8,692 nt of DNA from Bacillota bacterium (GTDB lineage: Bacteria > Bacillota > Clostridia > Peptostreptococcales > Anaerovoracaceae), in assembly GCA_029266295.1 (NCBI GenBank), contig JAQSXD010000144.1:1-8692 (forward strand), read 5' to 3'. The notes beneath the pieces were generated by a model, which saw only the letters and a program-made list of their open reading frames with translations, did no database searches and was not told the DNA's origin. The translations under genes and the position numbers were made by a program. Position 1 is the stretch's first letter. The number at the start of each line of letters is the position of its first letter. Positions 5,401-8,692 of the stretch are shown here, in pieces.

Positions 5401-8400
5401 ATGTTTATTACTGACATCAGTCTTAAGCGCCCTGTTTTCGCTATTGTTGTCATATTAGCTATGCTTGCGGTTGGAATCACCAGCTTTCTTGGATTGAATC
5501 TTAACGATATGCCGGACACCAATATCCCTTATGTTACAGTAAGTATCAGCTTGTCTGGAGCATCACCCGACCAGGTGGAAAGCAAGGTCACAAAGAAAGT
5601 CGAGGAAGCGGTAGGACAACTTACCGGAGTAAAGCACATCAACAGCAACATCGGTGAAGGATTATCAATAACCATGATTGAGTTTGATGATTCAAGAACC
5701 GCTGATGATGCAGCACAAGACGTAAGAACAAAAATAAGTGCAATCAGAGCAGCTTTGCCGGATGATATTGGTGAACCGACAATCTCAAAACTGGATTTTA
5801 ATGAAATGCCCGTATTATCACTGGCGATAACAGGGGACCTGACTGAAGTGCAAATGGCGGGCCTGGTTGATGACACGATTGTTCCGGGAATCAATACCGT
5901 AAGCGGTGTGGGTTCCGTCACAACATACGGACTCCTTGAGAGGGAAATTCAAATAAAGGCAGACAAAGATAAGCTTGCCTCATTGAATTTGACAATTGAC
6001 CAGGTTACAAGCGCTTTAAGAAGTGACAACATTGATATACCGAGCGGAAAAGTGGGCGACAACAACAGAGAAGTTACGATTCGTACCTACAGCAGTATCG
6101 AAAACACTGAAGATTTTAACGATATTATCATTGCAACTATAGATGGAACAGAAATCCGCGTGGGCGATATCGCTCAAGTAGTTGACGGGTATAAAGATAA
6201 AGACAGCAAGTCTTATTACAATGGCAAGGAATGTATTGGGGTCGATATTGTCAAACAGTCAGGGACCAATACTGTCGAGGTCGCCGACGATATCAAGGCA
6301 AAAATCACGGAACTGGGAAAAACACTTCCACAGGGCATCCGGATCGATGTACTGAGCGACAACTCCACATCCATCAGAGCATCGGTGGAAAGTGTAGAGG
6401 AAACAATGATCGAGGGCTGTGCGCTGGCAGTGGTCATCATCTTCCTTTTTCTTCGCACCCTGGGAAGCACTGTAGTCAGTGCCATATCGCTTCCGACCTC
6501 AATCATTACTACATTTGCAGCAATGAAAATCATGGGGTTTTCGCTAAACACCATGAGCCTGATGGGATTGTCGCTTTCAGTAGGACTTCTTATTGACGAC
6601 GCGATTGTTGTAATTGAAAATATCGTTCGACATCTGCGTATGGGAAAAGCACCCCTGCAAGCCGCAAAGGAAGGAACCTCCGAAATCAGTCTGGCGGTGC
6701 TGGCCACAACCTTGACGATTGTAGCCATATTCCTGCCCATGTCGGTAACAGAAGGAATGATTGGATCATTCTTCCGGGAATTCGGATTGACGATAGCCTT
6801 TGCCGTGATGATTTCTCTATTTGTATCTTTTACTTTAGTGCCTTTAATGGCGGCAAGATATGTGAGGGATGAAGAAGATCGGGAACCACGGACGAAACTG
6901 GGAGTTTTCCTCCGATGGTTCAACCATCAGTTTGATGAGCAGGCGATATTTTATAAAAAAATGCTCTCTTTGGTTTTGAGCCATCGTAAAAAAACGATCC
7001 TCATAGTCGCAATCATGTTTGTGCTTAGCCTGGTTACAATTCCCGTCATGGGAATGAGTTTTCAGCCGCAGCAGGATAAAGGCAGCATCAGCATCAGTGC
7101 AGATCTGGACGCTGGTTTGTCATTAAATGCAGCTGAGGATAAAGCGAAACAAATTGAAGATATTGTGAAGAAATACCCTGAAGTCAAGGTGATGTATACT
7201 ACCGTAGAAAAAAACAGTATTAGCATTCGCTTGGATTTGACTGATAAAACAGAAAGAAAAAAGAGTGGTGATGAGCTCGCTTCGGAAATGAGAGCAGAAA
7301 TTAAAAAGATTGCCGGGCTGGACCTGTCCGTGTCGGGTTCATCGGGTGCAAGCGGAGGAAGCAGCAAGAGCTATTCGATTCACATTCAAGGAGAAGATTT
7401 TGATCAGCTTCTTGCGTACAGCCAGAAAGTAAAGAAGTTAATGTCAGAAATTCCTGGAACGGTTGATGTTGGTATGAGTTATAAGGCCGGAAAGCCGGAA
7501 ACAAGAATCTTGGTAAATAGGGATGCTGCCGCTGATCTGGGAGTTGCGCCGACCAGTGTTTCAAATACACTAGGTACCTTGTTCAACGGATCAACGGTAG
7601 GTCAGTATGAAGACGATGGAGACCGTATCGATGTGATCGTAAGTGTTGAGGATAAACAAAGCACAGGTATCGACAGTGTGGATGGAATTTATCTGACCAG
7701 TTCCAATACCCGTCAAATGATACCGATAGAAATGTTGACTGAAAAGCAATATGCGACCGCTTCTTCACAGATCGAACGTTACGATAAAAGCAGGGATATT
7801 CAGGTCCAGACAAACTTTGACGGGATTTCTTCCTCTGACTTCAGCGGGCAGTTTATGAGAAAACTGATGACAGAATTACCGCCGCCAAATGGAATCAGTA
7901 TCGGAATGGGAGGCGATCAACAATCCATGCAGGAAAGCATGATGACATTGGTTCAGGCAATTGTTCTTGGAATCCTGTTCGTATTCCTGATTTTGGCAGC
8001 GCAGTTTGAAAGCTGGATCGATCCGTTAGCAATCATGTTTTCGCTACCGCTGGCTGTTATCGGAGCAATGCTTGCATTGTTTATAACCGGAGCGGGTCTT
8101 AGCATGATAGGGCTGATCGGAGTGATTTTCCTTTTTGGTTTAGTAACCAAGAATGCAATTTTGCTGGTAGATTTCATAAAAAAGCGAAGGCAGGATGGCA
8201 TGGACCGAAAGGAAGCAATTTTGGAAGCTGGTTTGGTGAGACTGAGACCGATCATGATGACAACTTTAGCGATGATACTTGGCATGCTACCATCTGCATT
8301 AGATTCAGGTACAGGATCGGAACTGAGACAACCAATGGCGATCGCTATTATTGGTGGTTTAATTTCATCAACACTACTTACTTTATTGGTTGTACCAGTC

Positions 8401-8487
8401 ATATATACAATTTTGGATGATATAAAGAATACGTTAAAGCCTTCGAAATTCATATCGGATTTCTTGCTGAAAATGATGCCAGGCTGA
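5401..8487 (+). CDS. Efflux RND transporter permease subunit, HAE1/AcrB type
   Basis: This 1028-residue permease is predicted to be a trimeric, ion-motive-force-driven exporter of hydrophobic or amphiphilic compounds. It has the internal two-fold layout of the family: TM1 (about 11-31), a large extracytoplasmic porter/docking domain (about 32-335), TM2-TM6 (about 338-485), a basic/acidic cytoplasmic linker, TM7 (about 532-552), a second large domain (about 553-848) and TM8-TM12 (about 850-1006). The ion-relay residues are intact: Asp399-Asp400 in GLLIDDAIVV of TM4 (AcrB Asp407/408), Lys917 in LVTKNAILLVDF of TM10 (AcrB Lys940), and Arg947 and Thr954 of TM11 (AcrB Arg971 and Thr978). Residues 645-657 form a Ser/Gly-rich stretch (SGSSGASGGSSKS) in the second porter region. 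Length matches HAE1 members. The gene sits 1 nt after the adaptor and is followed after 40 nt by an ABC exporter. No outer-membrane channel gene is visible, as expected for a single-membrane cell. Substrate is unknown. Confidence 0.96.
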   Translation: MFITDISLKRPVFAIVVILAMLAVGITSFLGLNLNDMPDTNIPYVTVSISLSGASPDQVESKVTKKVEEAVGQLTGVKHINSNIGEGLSITMIEFDDSRTADDAAQDVRTKISAIRAALPDDIGEPTISKLDFNEMPVLSLAITGDLTEVQMAGLVDDTIVPGINTVSGVGSVTTYGLLEREIQIKADKDKLASLNLTIDQVTSALRSDNIDIPSGKVGDNNREVTIRTYSSIENTEDFNDIIIATIDGTEIRVGDIAQVVDGYKDKDSKSYYNGKECIGVDIVKQSGTNTVEVADDIKAKITELGKTLPQGIRIDVLSDNSTSIRASVESVEETMIEGCALAVVIIFLFLRTLGSTVVSAISLPTSIITTFAAMKIMGFSLNTMSLMGLSLSVGLLIDDAIVVIENIVRHLRMGKAPLQAAKEGTSEISLAVLATTLTIVAIFLPMSVTEGMIGSFFREFGLTIAFAVMISLFVSFTLVPLMAARYVRDEEDREPRTKLGVFLRWFNHQFDEQAIFYKKMLSLVLSHRKKTILIVAIMFVLSLVTIPVMGMSFQPQQDKGSISISADLDAGLSLNAAEDKAKQIEDIVKKYPEVKVMYTTVEKNSISIRLDLTDKTERKKSGDELASEMRAEIKKIAGLDLSVSGSSGASGGSSKSYSIHIQGEDFDQLLAYSQKVKKLMSEIPGTVDVGMSYKAGKPETRILVNRDAAADLGVAPTSVSNTLGTLFNGSTVGQYEDDGDRIDVIVSVEDKQSTGIDSVDGIYLTSSNTRQMIPIEMLTEKQYATASSQIERYDKSRDIQVQTNFDGISSSDFSGQFMRKLMTELPPPNGISIGMGGDQQSMQESMMTLVQAIVLGILFVFLILAAQFESWIDPLAIMFSLPLAVIGAMLALFITGAGLSMIGLIGVIFLFGLVTKNAILLVDFIKKRRQDGMDRKEAILEAGLVRLRPIMMTTLAMILGMLPSALDSGTGSELRQPMAIAIIGGLISSTLLTLLVVPVIYTILDDIKNTLKPSKFISDFLLKMMPG

Positions 8488-8527
8488 AAAAGCTGCTAAC
8501 AGAAAAGGCGCGAAAGGAAAAATTGTG

Positions 8528-8692
8528 ATGATCAAAAAGCTGACGGCAAGTATACGGCAATATAAAAAAGAATCTATTCTTACCCCAATATATGTAATAT
8601 TTGAAGTGATTATGGAAATTATCATACCGATTCTAATGGCCTATTTGATTGATTATGGCATTAACGGAAAAAACATGTCTTACGTTTTAATC
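8528..8692 (+). CDS. N-terminal part of an ABC exporter (fused permease/ATP-binding protein), truncated by window end
   Basis: The frame stays open to the right edge and gives 55 residues: MIKKLTASIRQYKKESILTP, then a hydrophobic helix (about 21-41) ending ILMAYLIDYGINGKN. A basic amphipathic start with a YKKESIL-type segment, a first TM helix and a LIDYGI motif is the usual N-terminus of bacterial ABC half-exporters (MsbA/LmrA/YheI-like), in which a six-helix permease is fused to an ATPase. The ATPase motifs lie beyond the window, so the call rests on the N-terminus only. AGGA at 8515-8518 is 9 nt before the ATG; a GTG at 8525 is an alternative start. It lies 40 nt downstream of the RND gene with no terminator between, so it should belong to the same operon. 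Many such proteins act as heterodimers, so a second half-transporter gene may follow. Confidence 0.85.
   Translation, partial: MIKKLTASIRQYKKESILTPIYVIFEVIMEIIIPILMAYLIDYGINGKNMSYVLI

Noticed and set aside
6216..6923. 235-codon open frame on the minus strand inside the RND gene
   Set aside because: It is antisense to a strongly conserved permease region including TM2-TM6. Its Ser/Thr/Ile/Val-rich composition is the usual shadow of a membrane-protein gene, and it has no recognisable domain.
7953..8453. 166-codon minus-strand open frame opposite TM8-TM12 of the permease
   Set aside because: Same shadow effect: it mirrors hydrophobic codons of the real gene, has no family features and no supporting context.
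8470..8487. Programmed -1 frameshift at the permease 3' end
   Set aside because: No X-XXY-YYZ slippery heptamer is present in the zero frame, and I see no clear stimulatory hairpin. The out-of-frame tail is kept only as a possible indel or chance reading.

Overview
The window looks like a chromosomal segment of a low-to-moderate G+C Firmicute, most likely a member of the Clostridia. This rests on strong GGAGG-type ribosome binding sites before almost every gene, AT-rich intergenic DNA, an RND efflux adaptor without a lipobox, and no outer-membrane channel gene in view. The species assignment is inference.

Layout. Positions 1-2230 (+ strand) hold a tightly packed gene run. It starts with the last 39 codons of an unidentified gene, continues with an integral-membrane acyltransferase (acyltransferase-3/OpgC-like, 139-1284), and ends with an alpha/beta hydrolase of the hormone-sensitive-lipase type (1304-2230) that has a complete catalytic triad. 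Positions 2235-3943 (- strand) hold a two-component system: an OmpR-type response regulator followed, with a 1-nt stop/start overlap, by a histidine kinase with almost no extracytoplasmic domain. The hydrolase and the kinase converge with only 4 nt between their stop codons.

Positions 3944-4130 form an AT-rich divergent control region. It contains two 16-bp near-identical direct repeats set 20 bp apart, a 14-bp perfect palindrome overlapping a candidate -10 element, and two A-tracts spaced by about two helical turns. From 4131 to the window end (+ strand) lies an efflux operon: a membrane-fusion (adaptor) protein, an HAE1/AcrB-type RND permease with the full proton-relay residue set, and the first 55 codons of an ABC exporter.

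The likely logic is that the divergent two-component system senses a membrane or envelope signal and controls the efflux operon, which would combine a secondary (RND) and a primary (ABC) exporter. Regulation is inferred from gene arrangement and candidate sites only. The annotated starts of the adaptor (4131) and of the RND permease (5401) are chosen downstream of the longest open frames, because the good ribosome binding sites and family-typical N-termini are there. I saw no tRNA, rRNA, CRISPR array, insertion sequence or convincing intrinsic terminator. No known system is obviously broken, and the most unusual points are the control region, the near-sensorless kinase, and a coding-like out-of-frame tail after the RND gene that ends in a TGATG overlap with the ABC gene.
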